From NCBI RefSeq assembly GCF_000214665.1, contig NC_015572.1, positions 248,001 to 312,000 of the forward strand: DNA of 64,000 nt. Direction: 5' to 3'. This DNA comes from Methylomonas methanica MC09 (GTDB lineage: Bacteria; Pseudomonadota; Gammaproteobacteria; Methylococcales; Methylomonadaceae). How positions within the stretch are numbered: the stretch's first letter is position 1; the number at the start of each line of letters is the position of its first letter. Positions 1 to 8,080 of the stretch are shown one piece after another. The position numbers and the translations under genes are program-made. A model generated the notes under the pieces. It was not told the origin of the DNA, made no database searches, and saw nothing but the letters and a program-made list of their open reading frames with translations.

Positions 1-805
1 AATGCCGGCATTGCGTGGTAAGTTAACCAATGCGCAGGATTTGCATATCGGTTATTTCGCCCAGCATCAATTGGAGCAATTGCGGCTGGACGAGTCGCCG
101 TTGTGGCATCTGCAGCAACTGGATAAACAGGCGCTGGAAAAGGATTTACGCAATTTTTTGGGCGGTTTCGATTTTCGCGGCGACAAGGTCAACGACCCCA
201 TCGGGCCGTTTTCCGGAGGCGAAAAGGCCCGGCTGGTGCTGGCGATATTGGTGTATCAAAACCCCAATTTGCTGCTGCTGGACGAGCCGACCAACCATCT
301 GGATCTGGAAATGCGCCACGCCTTGAGCGTGGCCTTGCAGGAATACCAAGGCGCCATCGTGGTGGTCTCGCATGACCGGCATTTGCTGCGCTCGGTGACC
401 GATCAGCTATTACTGGTGGCGGACGGCAGGATTCAGCCCTTCGACGGCGACCTGGACGATTACAAACAATGGCTGGCGGAACAAAAGAAAGCCGGCGACG
501 AGCCGGATACCCAGGCCGCCGCGAATAATGTATCGCGCAAGGATCAGCGTAAGCAGGACGCAGAACGCCGCCAGCGCCTGAAACCCTTGCTGGATGCGGT
601 GAAAAAAGCCGAGGCGGCGGTGGAGAAATACCACAAGGAACAGCAGGAACTGGAGCAGCAAATGGCCGATCCGGCGATTTATAGCGAAGAAAACAAGGAA
701 GCATTGAAAAAACTGTTGAGTCGGAAAGCCCAGGTCGATGACGCGTTGGAACAGGCCGAACTCGACTGGATGACTGCCGAAGAAAATCTGTCCCAAGCGG
801 AGTAA
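1..805 (+). CDS. yheS: ABC-F family ATPase, YheS-type (C-terminal part)
   Basis: This is the 3' part of an ABC-F ATP-binding protein. ABC-F proteins have two ATPase domains and no membrane domain and act on ribosomes. The visible 267 residues hold the second ATPase domain from just after its Walker A loop: signature SGGEKARL (about residue 72), Walker B plus LLLLDEPTNHLD (about 90), and the H-loop VSHDRHLL. A charged coiled-coil tail (about residues 155-267) follows. The PFDGDLDDYKQWL stretch and the tail resemble Escherichia coli YheS rather than Uup or EttA. Family members are about 630 residues, so the first ATPase domain and the linker lie outside the window. The ATG at base 2 is only an internal Met. 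The next gene starts 3 bases after the stop. Confidence 0.88.
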   Translation, partial: MPALRGKLTNAQDLHIGYFAQHQLEQLRLDESPLWHLQQLDKQALEKDLRNFLGGFDFRGDKVNDPIGPFSGGEKARLVLAILVYQNPNLLLLDEPTNHLDLEMRHALSVALQEYQGAIVVVSHDRHLLRSVTDQLLLVADGRIQPFDGDLDDYKQWLAEQKKAGDEPDTQAAANNVSRKDQRKQDAERRQRLKPLLDAVKKAEAAVEKYHKEQQELEQQMADPAIYSEENKEALKKLLSRKAQVDDALEQAELDWMTAEENLSQAE

Positions 806-808
806 TGC

Positions 809-1321
809 ATGTATGAATTGAGCCTGTTGTTTTTTCGAATCGCCACCTTCCAGAAAGGCCCGCAGGACGTGCCGGCCTCGCCGTTTGTGCTGCGGCTATT
901 GTTGCCGGTGTATGTGGCGATCAATTATCTGATTTTGTTTTTGAACGGCGCGCATTCGACCGCCGTGCTGCAGATAGCCGTGGATTTCGGGCTGATCGTA
1001 TTGTTCTGTTGGCCCTTGTTGTATACCTCGGGCAAAATCGCCCGCTTTCGGCAAACGCTGGCGGCCATGGTGGGTACCGATGTGGTGATCAGCTTTTTCG
1101 CTCTGCCCGCAATTGCCACCTTAAATACGCATGCCAACGATCTGGCCTATTTTGCCATGCTGGCTTTGGTGCTATGGCATTGGTTGGTCAGCGGGCATAT
1201 CATACGGCACGCGCTGGACCGCTCCCTGTTTTTCGGTTTGGGGCTGGCGCTTTTGTATATCATGTTGTCTTCCCAAATAATGGCGGCGCTGTTTCCGGAA
1301 ATTACCGGCGTGTCGCAATGA
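809..1321 (+). CDS. Small integral membrane protein of unknown function
   Basis: A 170-residue hydrophobic protein with four or five predicted membrane segments (roughly residues 28-45, 55-72, 88-105, 112-130 and 139-160). There is no catalytic or binding motif that I recognise. The N-terminal 25 residues, with an FQKGPQDVPAS stretch, look cytoplasmic. It starts 3 bases after the yheS-type gene and ends 7 bases before uspA, so the three are probably co-transcribed. The shape is loosely like small Yip1-type membrane proteins, but that is not a family assignment. Confidence 0.75.
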   Translation: MYELSLLFFRIATFQKGPQDVPASPFVLRLLLPVYVAINYLILFLNGAHSTAVLQIAVDFGLIVLFCWPLLYTSGKIARFRQTLAAMVGTDVVISFFALPAIATLNTHANDLAYFAMLALVLWHWLVSGHIIRHALDRSLFFGLGLALLYIMLSSQIMAALFPEITGVSQ

Positions 1322-1328
1322 GGTAGCT

Positions 1329-1769
1329 ATGAATAACTATAAACATATTTTATTGGCGGTGGATTTTTCGGAACACGGCAAACAGGTTTCCAGCAAAGCC
1401 CTGGACATGGCGCAGCGCAATCAGTCCAAATTGAGTCTGGTGCACGTGGTGGAAAACCTGCCCATTACCGATGCCGCCTATGGGCCTATTCCTTTCGATG
1501 TCGATCTGACGCAGGAGTGGCTGGACGCCTCCAAGGAACGGCTGGGCAAACTGGGCGCCGAATTAGGCGTGCCGGCGGAGCAGCAATGGCTGGAAATGGG
1601 CAGCGCCAAAATGGAAATCGTCCGGGTGGCGGAAGAAAACGCTGTGGATTTGATCGTGGTGGGTTCGCACGGCCGGCATGGCTTGGCGTTACTGCTGGGC
1701 TCCACCGCCAACGGCGTGTTGCATCATGCCAAATGCGATGTACTGGCGGTGCGCCTGACCGATGATTGA
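1329..1769 (+). CDS. uspA: Universal stress protein, UspA family
   Basis: A single-domain universal stress protein of 146 residues, the usual length. It begins with the family strand YKHILLAVDFSE, where the Asp normally contacts nucleotide. It carries the ATP-binding signature G-x2-G-x9-G-S/T near the C-terminus (GSHGRHG followed by GSTANG). A cytoplasmic, ATP-binding UspA-type protein is likely; its specific stress role cannot be read from sequence. An AGGTAG sequence precedes the ATG. The last 8 bases overlap the start of cobU (ATGATTGA), which suggests translational coupling, although the two products have no obvious functional link. Confidence 0.9.
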   Translation: MNNYKHILLAVDFSEHGKQVSSKALDMAQRNQSKLSLVHVVENLPITDAAYGPIPFDVDLTQEWLDASKERLGKLGAELGVPAEQQWLEMGSAKMEIVRVAEENAVDLIVVGSHGRHGLALLLGSTANGVLHHAKCDVLAVRLTDD

Positions 1770-2283
1770 ACTGGTGTTGGGCGGGGCGCGTTCCGGTAAA
1801 AGCCGCTATGCCGAGCAACAAGCGATTAATAGCGGATTGCCGGTGTTGTATCTGGCCACCGCCGAAGCCGGCGACGCGGAAATGCGGGCCCGTATCGCCC
1901 ATCATCAACAAAGACGTCCCGCCGAATGGCAGACACTGGAACAGCCCGTGGAATTAGCGGCTGCCATTCAAACCCAGGCCAATCCCGAACGCTGCCTGTT
2001 GATCGATTGCCTGACGCTGTGGCTGAGCAATGTGTTGTTCGACCGGCACGGCAACATCCAGGAACAACTGTTTGCCACCCAGCGTGCCGCCTTGCTGTCG
2101 GCGCTGAGGGATTGCAAGGGCCGGGTGATCATGGTCAGTAACGAAGTGGGCTTGGGCGTGGTGGCTGCCGATGCGATGACCCGCCGCTTTGTCGACGAAG
2201 CCGGTTTCCTGCACCAGGAGCTGGCGCAAATCTGCGACCGGGTGGTGCTGGTTACTGCCGGTTTGCCGCAACAGCTCAAATAA
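1762..2283 (+). CDS. cobU: Adenosylcobinamide kinase / guanylyltransferase
   Basis: CobU (CobP) is a bifunctional cytoplasmic enzyme. It phosphorylates adenosylcobinamide and transfers GMP from GTP to give adenosylcobinamide-GDP in the cobalamin nucleotide-loop pathway. At 173 residues it has the normal length. The P-loop GGARSGKS is at residues 7-14. The LYLATAEAGDAEMRARIAHHQ region contains the His that carries GMP in the family, and VMVSNEVGLGVV matches the conserved C-terminal motif. Its stop overlaps the cobT start by one base (TAATG). cobS, bluB and cobQ of the same pathway lie about 7 kb further on, beyond the efflux operon. Confidence 0.95.
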   Translation: MIELVLGGARSGKSRYAEQQAINSGLPVLYLATAEAGDAEMRARIAHHQQRRPAEWQTLEQPVELAAAIQTQANPERCLLIDCLTLWLSNVLFDRHGNIQEQLFATQRAALLSALRDCKGRVIMVSNEVGLGVVAADAMTRRFVDEAGFLHQELAQICDRVVLVTAGLPQQLK

Positions 2284-3326
2284 TGCAAACACTTTTTCTA
2301 CCGATTCCGGCTCCCGATGCGGGGTTTTACCAGCGGGCGCTGGACCGGCAAACGCAGCTTACCAAACCGCCCGGTTCGCTGGGTATGCTGGAACAACTGG
2401 CGGTTAAGCTGGCCGCTTTGCAACGCCGCGACGAGCCGCGACTGGAAAACATTCACATCAGCATCTTTGCCGCCGACCACGGTATCGCCGCCGAAGGCGT
2501 GTCGGCGTTTCCGCAAGCCGTGACGGCGGAGATGGTAAAAAATTTCGCCGCCGGCGGCGCAGCGGTGAATGTGTTGGCCAGACAGGTCAAGGCCCACTTT
2601 GAAGTGGTGGATGTGGGTTTGCTAAAGCCTGTCGATTTACTGAACGTGATACGCGAGCGGGCCGGTGCCGGCACCGAAAATTTCAAAATCAAACCGGCGA
2701 TGACCGAAGCGCAATTGGCGATAGCCCTGGCGGCCGGTCGGGATGCTGTCGCCAGAGCGGTAGCCGCGCAAGCGGATATGTTTATCGGCGGCGAAATGGG
2801 CATAGCCAATACCTGCAGCGCCAGCGCCATGACGGCGGCTTTGCTGGATGCGCCGGTAGCAGACATTACCGGCGCCGGTACCGGACTGAACGACGGGCAA
2901 ATCCGGCATAAGGCGGCGGTCATTGCCCAGGCCTTGCAAACGCATCGGCAGCGGCTGAGCACGCCGCTGGCGGTGCTGCAAATATTGGGCGGCTTCGAGA
3001 TTGCCGCGCTGGCCGCCGCCTATATCAGTGCCGCTCAGCAGAGTTTACCGGTGCTGGTGGACGGTTTTATCAGCAGCGTGGCGGCGCTGGTTGCCGGCAA
3101 AATCAATCCGGACTGTCAGGCCTGGTTTTTTTATGGCCACCGTTCCGAGGAAAAAGGCCACCAACGGGTGCTCGATGCATTGGCCGCCGAACCGATTTTG
3201 CAGCTGGGCATGCGGCTAGGCGAAGCCAGCGGCGCGGTCATGGCGGTTCCCGTCTTGCAAATGGCCTGCCGCTTACATAATGAAATGGCCACGTTTTCCC
3301 AGGCGCACGTCAGCGGCGGACTTTAA
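2283..3326 (+). CDS. cobT: Nicotinate-nucleotide:dimethylbenzimidazole phosphoribosyltransferase
   Basis: CobT activates the lower ligand of cobalamin by forming alpha-ribazole phosphate from nicotinate mononucleotide and 5,6-dimethylbenzimidazole. The 347-residue length is standard. Family landmarks visible are LTKPPGSLGMLE near the N-terminus, FAADHGIAAEGVSAFPQ, GEMGIANTCSAS, DITGAGTGLNDG, and the C-terminal LRLGEASGA-like segment (MRLGEASGAVMAVP) that holds the catalytic Glu in the family. It is coupled to cobU by a one-base overlap. With bluB in the same window, a dimethylbenzimidazole lower ligand is likely. No strong terminator follows; the next gene is convergent. Confidence 0.96.
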   Translation: MQTLFLPIPAPDAGFYQRALDRQTQLTKPPGSLGMLEQLAVKLAALQRRDEPRLENIHISIFAADHGIAAEGVSAFPQAVTAEMVKNFAAGGAAVNVLARQVKAHFEVVDVGLLKPVDLLNVIRERAGAGTENFKIKPAMTEAQLAIALAAGRDAVARAVAAQADMFIGGEMGIANTCSASAMTAALLDAPVADITGAGTGLNDGQIRHKAAVIAQALQTHRQRLSTPLAVLQILGGFEIAALAAAYISAAQQSLPVLVDGFISSVAALVAGKINPDCQAWFFYGHRSEEKGHQRVLDALAAEPILQLGMRLGEASGAVMAVPVLQMACRLHNEMATFSQAHVSGGL

Positions 3327-3341
3327 CTCGAAAGTAAGGCA

Positions 3342-3509
3342 TTTAGGCGATTTCCCGCGAAAAATATACCCAACTGGCTAGCCTTTTTGTCCACCCACGG
3401 CAGATCAAAAAAAGGTTACATAGCACAACCATGCGCCCTTCTTTGCTCTTTGTAGCTGAACAAAAATTCGGCGCCATTCGGGTACATCTATTCTTGGCAA
3501 TCGCCTAAA
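3342..3509. repeat. Perfect 11-bp inverted repeat bracketing the cobT-cusA intergenic region
   Basis: TTTAGGCGATT at 3342-3352 is repeated in inverted orientation as AATCGCCTAAA at 3499-3509. The right copy overlaps the cusA stop codon. The arms are 146 bases apart with no obvious structure between them and no flanking target duplication. The 178 bases between the two convergent genes hold no ORF that I would call. The meaning is unknown. Confidence 0.4.
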
Positions 3510-6500
3510 CAGCGGCAAACTTGCGTTTTTCCTGTATCTGCAGCACCAGGCTATACACCACCGGAAACACCAGCAGGCTGAGGATCAACACCGTCAACAT
3601 GCCGCCCATCGCCGGTGCTGCAACGCGTTGGGTGACATCGGCGCCCGTGCCGGTGGCCCACATGATGGGAATCAAGCCGACGATGTTGGCTAGCGAGGTA
3701 ATCGCGACCGGGCGCACCCGCAGGCTGGTGGCGGCTTGCGCCGTGGCTATGATTTCGGCCGAGGTTAGCGGGGCCTGTTTGTGTTCCCGTAATTTAGCCA
3801 TCTCGATATCGATAAAGCTCAACACCATAACGCCGGTTTCCGCCGCCGTGCCGGCCAGCGCGATAAAGCCGACATAGACGCCTATCGAGAGATTAAATCC
3901 CAGCCAATACACCAGCCAGATGCCGCCGATCAGACTGAATGGGATGGTTAACATAACAATGGCCGGCTCGGTGATATTGCGGAACGAGCAATACAACAGG
4001 ATAAATATCAATAGCAGAGTAATCGGCACCACCATTTTTAAGCGTTTTGCCGCCCGCTCCATGTATTCGAACTGGCCAGACCAGGCCACGGTGTAACCGG
4101 GTGGCAGTTTGACGCGTTCGGCCAGGGTTTTTTGCGCGTGTTCGACGAAACCACCGATATCGGCTGTCTTGATATCCACATAAATCCAGGCATTGGGCCG
4201 GGCATCTTCGGTTTTAATGACATCCGCGCCGCGGGTAAATCGAATATCGGCTACCAGGGTTAAGGGAATCTGGCTGCCGGTAGGAGTGGGGATTAATACC
4301 CGCCTTAAGGCTTCCACACTGTCGCGCAGATCACGGGGATAGCGCAGGTTCACGGGATAGCGCTCCAGCCCTTCCACGGTTTCGGTGATATTCATGCCGC
4401 CAATGGCACTCTGAATCACATCCTGTACATCGCCGGTGGTCAGACCGTAACGCGCTGCCGCTTCCCGGTTAATATCGAAATCCAAATAATAGCCGCCGAC
4501 AGCCCGGTCACCGTAGGCGGACAAGGTGTCGGGGATAGTCTTCATGACCTGTTCGATCTCGAGCGACAGTTTTTGCAAAACATTCAGGTCGGGCCCCGAC
4601 ACTTTGATACCCACAGGGGTTTTAATCCCGGTCGACAGCATGTCGATACGGGTTTTGATCGGCATGGTCCAGGCGTTAGCCAAACCGGGAAAACGGATGA
4701 CTTTGTCCATTTCAGTCATCAGTTGTCTCGTGGATTTGTTGGGGTCCGGCCACTGCTCTCGGGGTTTTAGCTTGATAGTGGTTTCCACCATCATCAGCGG
4801 CGCCGCGTCGGTGGCGGTTTCCGCCCGGCCGACTTTGCCGAACACCTGTTCGACTTCGGGGAAGGTCTTCAGAATCTTATCGGTTTGCTGCAGTATTTCG
4901 CGGGCCTTGGTGATGGATATGCCGGGGAAGGTCGAGGGCATGTATAAAATATCGCCTTCATCCAGCGGCGGCATAAACTCGCTGCCGATTTTGGAGATAG
5001 GATACAGGGTGGATGCCATTAGCAGCACGGCCAATAAGATCGTCGCGGTCCGCCAGCGCATCGCCAGTTTTAACGCCGGTCCGTGAATCCGGTGTAAAAG
5101 CCGGTTGATTGGGTTGCTATGTTCGGGAACGATTTTGCCGCGCACAAAATAACCCACTAATACCGGTACCAGCGTAATCGTCAATATCGCCGCAGCGGCC
5201 ATCGCGTAGGTTTTGGTAAAGGCCAGCGGGCTGAACAGGCGCCCTTCCTGGGCCTGCATGCTGATAATCGGCAAGAACGAGACGGTAATCACCAGCAGCG
5301 AGAAAAACAAACCGCTTCCCACTTCCCGGGACGATTGGCCGATCACTTGCCAGCGTTCCTTTTCAGTCAGTTCGGCCTGTTTTTTTTCAACGGCGGCAGC
5401 CAGATGCTTGTGGGCATTTTCCACCATGACCACGGCGCCATCCACCATATCGCCAATGGCCAAGGCTATACCGCCCAGCGACATGATATTGGCGTTCAGG
5501 CCTTGCCATTTCATGATGATAAAGGCCATCAGTATGCCCAACGGCAGGGTGAGGATGATGACCATGGATGAACGCAGATGCAGCAAAAACAAGGCGACCA
5601 GGGCGCAGACGATAATCAGCTCCTGAATCAAGGCTTCATTCAGGGTATCGACCGCGCGTTCGATCAAATGGCCGCGATCGTAAACCGTGACGATGTCCAC
5701 TCCTTCCGGCAGCCCCTTTTTTAGCTCGGCGAGTTTTTTACGTACGTCCGCTATCGTCGCCAAGGCATTTTCGCCAAAGCGCATCACCACGATGCCGCCG
5801 GCGACTTCGCCTTCGCCGTTCAGTTCGGTGAGGCCGCGCCGCAATTCCGGGCCGATCTGCACATGGGCCACATCCTGCAAGCGAATGGGCGTGCCGTTGG
5901 CATCGACGCCCACCGGTATGGTATTCAAATCGCCTATGGATTTGATATAGCCCAGGCCGCGCACCATATATTCGGTTTCGGCCATTTCGAACAAGCGCCC
6001 GCCTACATCGTTATTGGAGCGCTTGATGGCGTTGACGACGTTGGAAAGCGGTATGCGGTAGCCCTGCAAAATATTCGGATCGACCTCCACCTGATATTGC
6101 TTGACGTAACCGCCGACCGACGCCACTTCCGACACGCCGGGTACCGTCTGCAAGGGGTAGCGCAAATACCAGTCCTGAATCGAGCGCAGTTGGGCCAAGT
6201 CGTGTTTGCCGGTCTTATCTACCAAGGCATATTCGTAAATCCAGCCCACCCCGGTGGCATCCGGGCCTAGCGTGGGGGTGATTCCCGTCGGCAGCCGGTC
6301 TTTTACGTAGTTGAGATATTCCAGCACCCGGGTGCGGGCCCAGTACATATCGGTACCGTCCTCGAAAATGATATAGACGAACGATAGGCCGAAGAAGGAA
6401 TAGCCTCTGACCACCTTGGCATGCGGTACCGCCAGCATGGCGGTGGTCAAGGGATAGGTGATCTGGTCTTCGATGACTTGCGGCGACTGGTCGGCATACT

Positions 6501-6654
6501 CGGTGAACACGATGACTTGTACATCGGACAAATCCGGTATCGCATCCAGCGGCATATTGTTAAACGACCAGAGCCCAGCTACAGCCAGCATAATGGCGCC
6601 CAGCAACACCAGAAAGCGGTCTTTCAGGGCGGCGTTGATGATGAAGTCAGTCAT
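3505..6654 (-). CDS. cusA: Heavy-metal efflux RND pump, CusA/CzcA family
   Basis: The inner-membrane proton-driven pump of a tripartite heavy-metal efflux system. At 1049 residues it has the normal RND length. The first membrane helix is at about residues 14-34, followed by the family motif MPLDAIPDLSDVQVIV, a large periplasmic domain, six central helices (about 335-530 including GDMVDGAVVMVENAHKHL), a second periplasmic domain, and a last helix set ending near residue 1040. GRAETATDAAPLMMVETT and RIDMLSTGIKTPVGIKVSG closely match the copper/silver CusA subgroup rather than cobalt-zinc CzcA, so Cu(I)/Ag(I) is the likely substrate; this is inferred. Its start overlaps the adaptor gene by 8 bases. 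Confidence 0.93.
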   Translation of the reverse strand: MTDFIINAALKDRFLVLLGAIMLAVAGLWSFNNMPLDAIPDLSDVQVIVFTEYADQSPQVIEDQITYPLTTAMLAVPHAKVVRGYSFFGLSFVYIIFEDGTDMYWARTRVLEYLNYVKDRLPTGITPTLGPDATGVGWIYEYALVDKTGKHDLAQLRSIQDWYLRYPLQTVPGVSEVASVGGYVKQYQVEVDPNILQGYRIPLSNVVNAIKRSNNDVGGRLFEMAETEYMVRGLGYIKSIGDLNTIPVGVDANGTPIRLQDVAHVQIGPELRRGLTELNGEGEVAGGIVVMRFGENALATIADVRKKLAELKKGLPEGVDIVTVYDRGHLIERAVDTLNEALIQELIIVCALVALFLLHLRSSMVIILTLPLGILMAFIIMKWQGLNANIMSLGGIALAIGDMVDGAVVMVENAHKHLAAAVEKKQAELTEKERWQVIGQSSREVGSGLFFSLLVITVSFLPIISMQAQEGRLFSPLAFTKTYAMAAAAILTITLVPVLVGYFVRGKIVPEHSNPINRLLHRIHGPALKLAMRWRTATILLAVLLMASTLYPISKIGSEFMPPLDEGDILYMPSTFPGISITKAREILQQTDKILKTFPEVEQVFGKVGRAETATDAAPLMMVETTIKLKPREQWPDPNKSTRQLMTEMDKVIRFPGLANAWTMPIKTRIDMLSTGIKTPVGIKVSGPDLNVLQKLSLEIEQVMKTIPDTLSAYGDRAVGGYYLDFDINREAAARYGLTTGDVQDVIQSAIGGMNITETVEGLERYPVNLRYPRDLRDSVEALRRVLIPTPTGSQIPLTLVADIRFTRGADVIKTEDARPNAWIYVDIKTADIGGFVEHAQKTLAERVKLPPGYTVAWSGQFEYMERAAKRLKMVVPITLLLIFILLYCSFRNITEPAIVMLTIPFSLIGGIWLVYWLGFNLSIGVYVGFIALAGTAAETGVMVLSFIDIEMAKLREHKQAPLTSAEIIATAQAATSLRVRPVAITSLANIVGLIPIMWATGTGADVTQRVAAPAMGGMLTVLILSLLVFPVVYSLVLQIQEKRKFAAV

Positions 6655-8080
6655 GCCGATGCACTCCCTGCTCCAATTCCAGCCGGTTCGGCTGGACGGG
6701 CGGCGGCGTTGACGGTTCCCGCATTTTGGCGGTGGCTTCGCGCAGTTTGGACTCGGAATCGATCAGAAATTGCGCGGAGCTTACCACTTCTTCGCCTGCA
6801 TTGAGTCCGTCCACGATGGCTACCTCGTCGTTGGAGCTCAGGCCGGTGGTTACCGGTCTGGGTTCGAATTTACCCGGCTCGCGCACCACAAATACCTGAG
6901 TTTGCGCGCCGGAACGAACAATCGCTTCGGCAGGGACCACCACCGCGTCGACCTGTTTGCCGGCGTGGATGGTCACATCGGCAAACAAATCCGGCTTTAA
7001 CAAAAGTTCGGCGTTATCGAAAGCCATGCGCACCTTGATCGTGCGGGTCTTGGCTTCCGCATACGGATAAATGAAGGCCAGATGTCCCATGAAGGTGCGG
7101 CCCGGTACTCCGGCCAGGCGCATTTCCACCGGATCGCCTTGCTTTACCCAAGGCAGTTCGTATTCATACACATCCGCATACACCCAGACTTTGGATAAAT
7201 CGGCGATCATGTACAGCTCGGTCTCCGGCGTCACATATTGGCCTTCGCGGGCGCCGATGTTGATGACGATGCCGGCCGCCGGCGTATGAATATGCAGGCT
7301 TTTTTTGATGGTATGGCTGTTTGTCAACTCATGCAGCTGATGGGCCGGCACGTCCAGCAGTTTCAAACGCTCGCGCGAGCTGTTGACCAAGTCTTCCGCG
7401 CCGCGCCGGATGTCTTCAATCGGGCTTTTTTCCAGCACTTTCAAATTGTTTAAAGCCAGGATGTATTCCTGTTGGCTGGCTACCAGCTGCGGCGAATAAA
7501 TGCTCAGCAAGTCCTGGTTTTGCTTTACCCTTTGCCCGGTTTCGTCCACCCGCAGGGTTTCTATCCAGCCTTCGGTTTTGGGATGCAAACGGACTATGCG
7601 CTCCTCGTCGTAAGCGATACGGCCGACGGCACGCACCACGTGCGACAGCAAGGTCTTTTTGGCAATTGCCGTGCGCACCCCGATGTTTTGCACGGTTACC
7701 GCATCAATGCTGACGGTGCCGGCCGCCGAAGCGTTTTCCGCTTCGGCATCGGCGTAAACCGGCAGGTAGTCCATACCCATGCTGTCCTTGGCCGGTACGG
7801 GGGATGTGATCTCAGGGTTCATGGGATTCCGGTAAAACAATATCCTGCGTTCTGCAGGCTCGCTTTCCTCGGCATAAACCGGCAGATAATCCATGCCCAT
7901 ACTATCCTTGGCCGGTACCGGCGAGGTCATTTCAGGGTTCATCGGGTTGCGGTAAAACAAGGGTTGTTTAGCCGTGGCTTGTGCAGGTGTGGACGGTTTT
8001 AGCGGCTGGGCCAGCCAATAACCGCCGGCCAGTCCTGCCGCCAGGATAATCGGGCCGGCTATCAACAGCGGTTTATTCAT
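6647..8080 (-). CDS. cusB: Heavy-metal efflux periplasmic adaptor, CusB family, with two metal-binding repeats
   Basis: The membrane-fusion subunit linking the RND pump to the outer-membrane channel. The protein is 477 residues: an N-terminal membrane anchor (residues 5-24), two near-identical copies of a heavy-metal-binding motif (residues 42-70 and 82-110), then the usual adaptor core with a coiled-coil hairpin (about 185-255), a lipoyl/barrel part (HTPAAGIVINIGAREGQYV) and a membrane-proximal domain. Each repeat reads FYRNPMNPE, then TSPVPAKDSMGMDYLPVYA. CusB-type adaptors that I know carry at most one such domain. Start and stop overlap the neighbouring operon genes by 8 bases each (ATGAATAA and ATGACTGA). 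Confidence 0.93.
   Translation of the reverse strand: MNKPLLIAGPIILAAGLAGGYWLAQPLKPSTPAQATAKQPLFYRNPMNPEMTSPVPAKDSMGMDYLPVYAEESEPAERRILFYRNPMNPEITSPVPAKDSMGMDYLPVYADAEAENASAAGTVSIDAVTVQNIGVRTAIAKKTLLSHVVRAVGRIAYDEERIVRLHPKTEGWIETLRVDETGQRVKQNQDLLSIYSPQLVASQQEYILALNNLKVLEKSPIEDIRRGAEDLVNSSRERLKLLDVPAHQLHELTNSHTIKKSLHIHTPAAGIVINIGAREGQYVTPETELYMIADLSKVWVYADVYEYELPWVKQGDPVEMRLAGVPGRTFMGHLAFIYPYAEAKTRTIKVRMAFDNAELLLKPDLFADVTIHAGKQVDAVVVPAEAIVRSGAQTQVFVVREPGKFEPRPVTTGLSSNDEVAIVDGLNAGEEVVSSAQFLIDSESKLREATAKMREPSTPPPVQPNRLELEQGVHRHD
7751..7957 (-). repeat. Tandem 87-bp coding repeat (metal-binding motif) in the efflux adaptor
   Basis: Bases 7871-7957 and 7751-7837 encode two 29-residue units with a 40-residue period. 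They differ at one residue (Met versus Ile after NPE) while many third codon positions differ, so the duplication is not recent and the protein sequence appears conserved by selection. Confidence 0.85.
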
